Shown one piece after another: positions 63,906 to 64,000 of a stretch of 64,000 nt of DNA. Each line of letters starts with the position of its first letter. Positions within the stretch are counted from its first letter, which is position 1. The position numbers and the translations under genes were made by a program. The stretch lies in assembly GCA_029204225.1 (NCBI GenBank), contig CM055094.1:27762107-27826106 (forward strand), written 5' to 3'. Source of the stretch: Diphasiastrum complanatum (Eukaryota; Streptophyta; Lycopodiopsida; Lycopodiales; Lycopodiaceae). The notes under the pieces were generated by a model. The model saw nothing but the letters and a program-made list of their open reading frames with translations, did not search any database and was not told the origin of the DNA.

Positions 63906-64000
63906 TCACCTTCAGATTCAGGGATACCGGCTATCATGGTTTTCTCAAGCATCACACTTCCTCATGGAAGCATTTGGTATCACTATCACTGATCTCCCTT

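Overview
This is nuclear DNA from a land plant. The main evidence is a CH-domain kinesin-14 gene (a plant-type architecture) split into about 20 exons over 26 kb, set in dense Ty1/copia, Ty3/gypsy, L1-type LINE and non-coding LTR-element debris with long (CT)n/(GA)n arrays. Long repeat-filled introns suggest a large genome (fern, lycophyte or gymnosperm rather than a compact angiosperm), but the sequence alone does not fix the lineage. There are no bacterial operons, CRISPR arrays or intact transposases.

Layout. 1-8 kb: minus-strand retroelement debris (a 962-codon ORF with two in-frame stops; a Ty3/gypsy integrase with a frameshifted GPY tail), then a plus-strand Ty1/copia 3' end with polypurine tract and a complete-looking 1.24-kb LTR. 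8-22 kb: an L1-like LINE pseudogene cut in two by a non-coding LTR retrotransposon in the tandem form LTR-internal-LTR-internal-LTR. 22-33 kb: spacer with a 5S rRNA-like relic, long CT arrays, an internally deleted copia copy with its 3' LTR, a head-to-head copia junction, a gypsy protease/pre-RT fragment and a solo LTR. 33-60 kb: the only gene that looks functional, a kinesin-14 (KCH type; 1,350 codons as I assemble it, all splice phases consistent). 60-64 kb: spacer with a copia gag scrap and another CT array.

The kinesin model encodes an N-terminal CH domain, a central coiled coil, a kinesin-14 neck and motor with intact P-loop, switch I and switch II, and a long Ser/acidic tail. Its introns hold a relative of the tandem non-coding element (intron 17) and a minus-strand non-coding LTR element (intron 19). 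One motor intron is best explained as a U12-type AT-AC intron, and one small exon has a decayed tandem duplicate just upstream.

Most promising for follow-up: the non-coding LTR-element family (tandem three-LTR copy plus a diverged intronic relative sharing internal sequence), the AT-AC intron, and the duplicated exon. Many stops in the dead elements are TAG or TGA where CAG or CGA is plausible, consistent with C-to-T decay of methylated DNA. All coordinates were read by eye; no searches were run.
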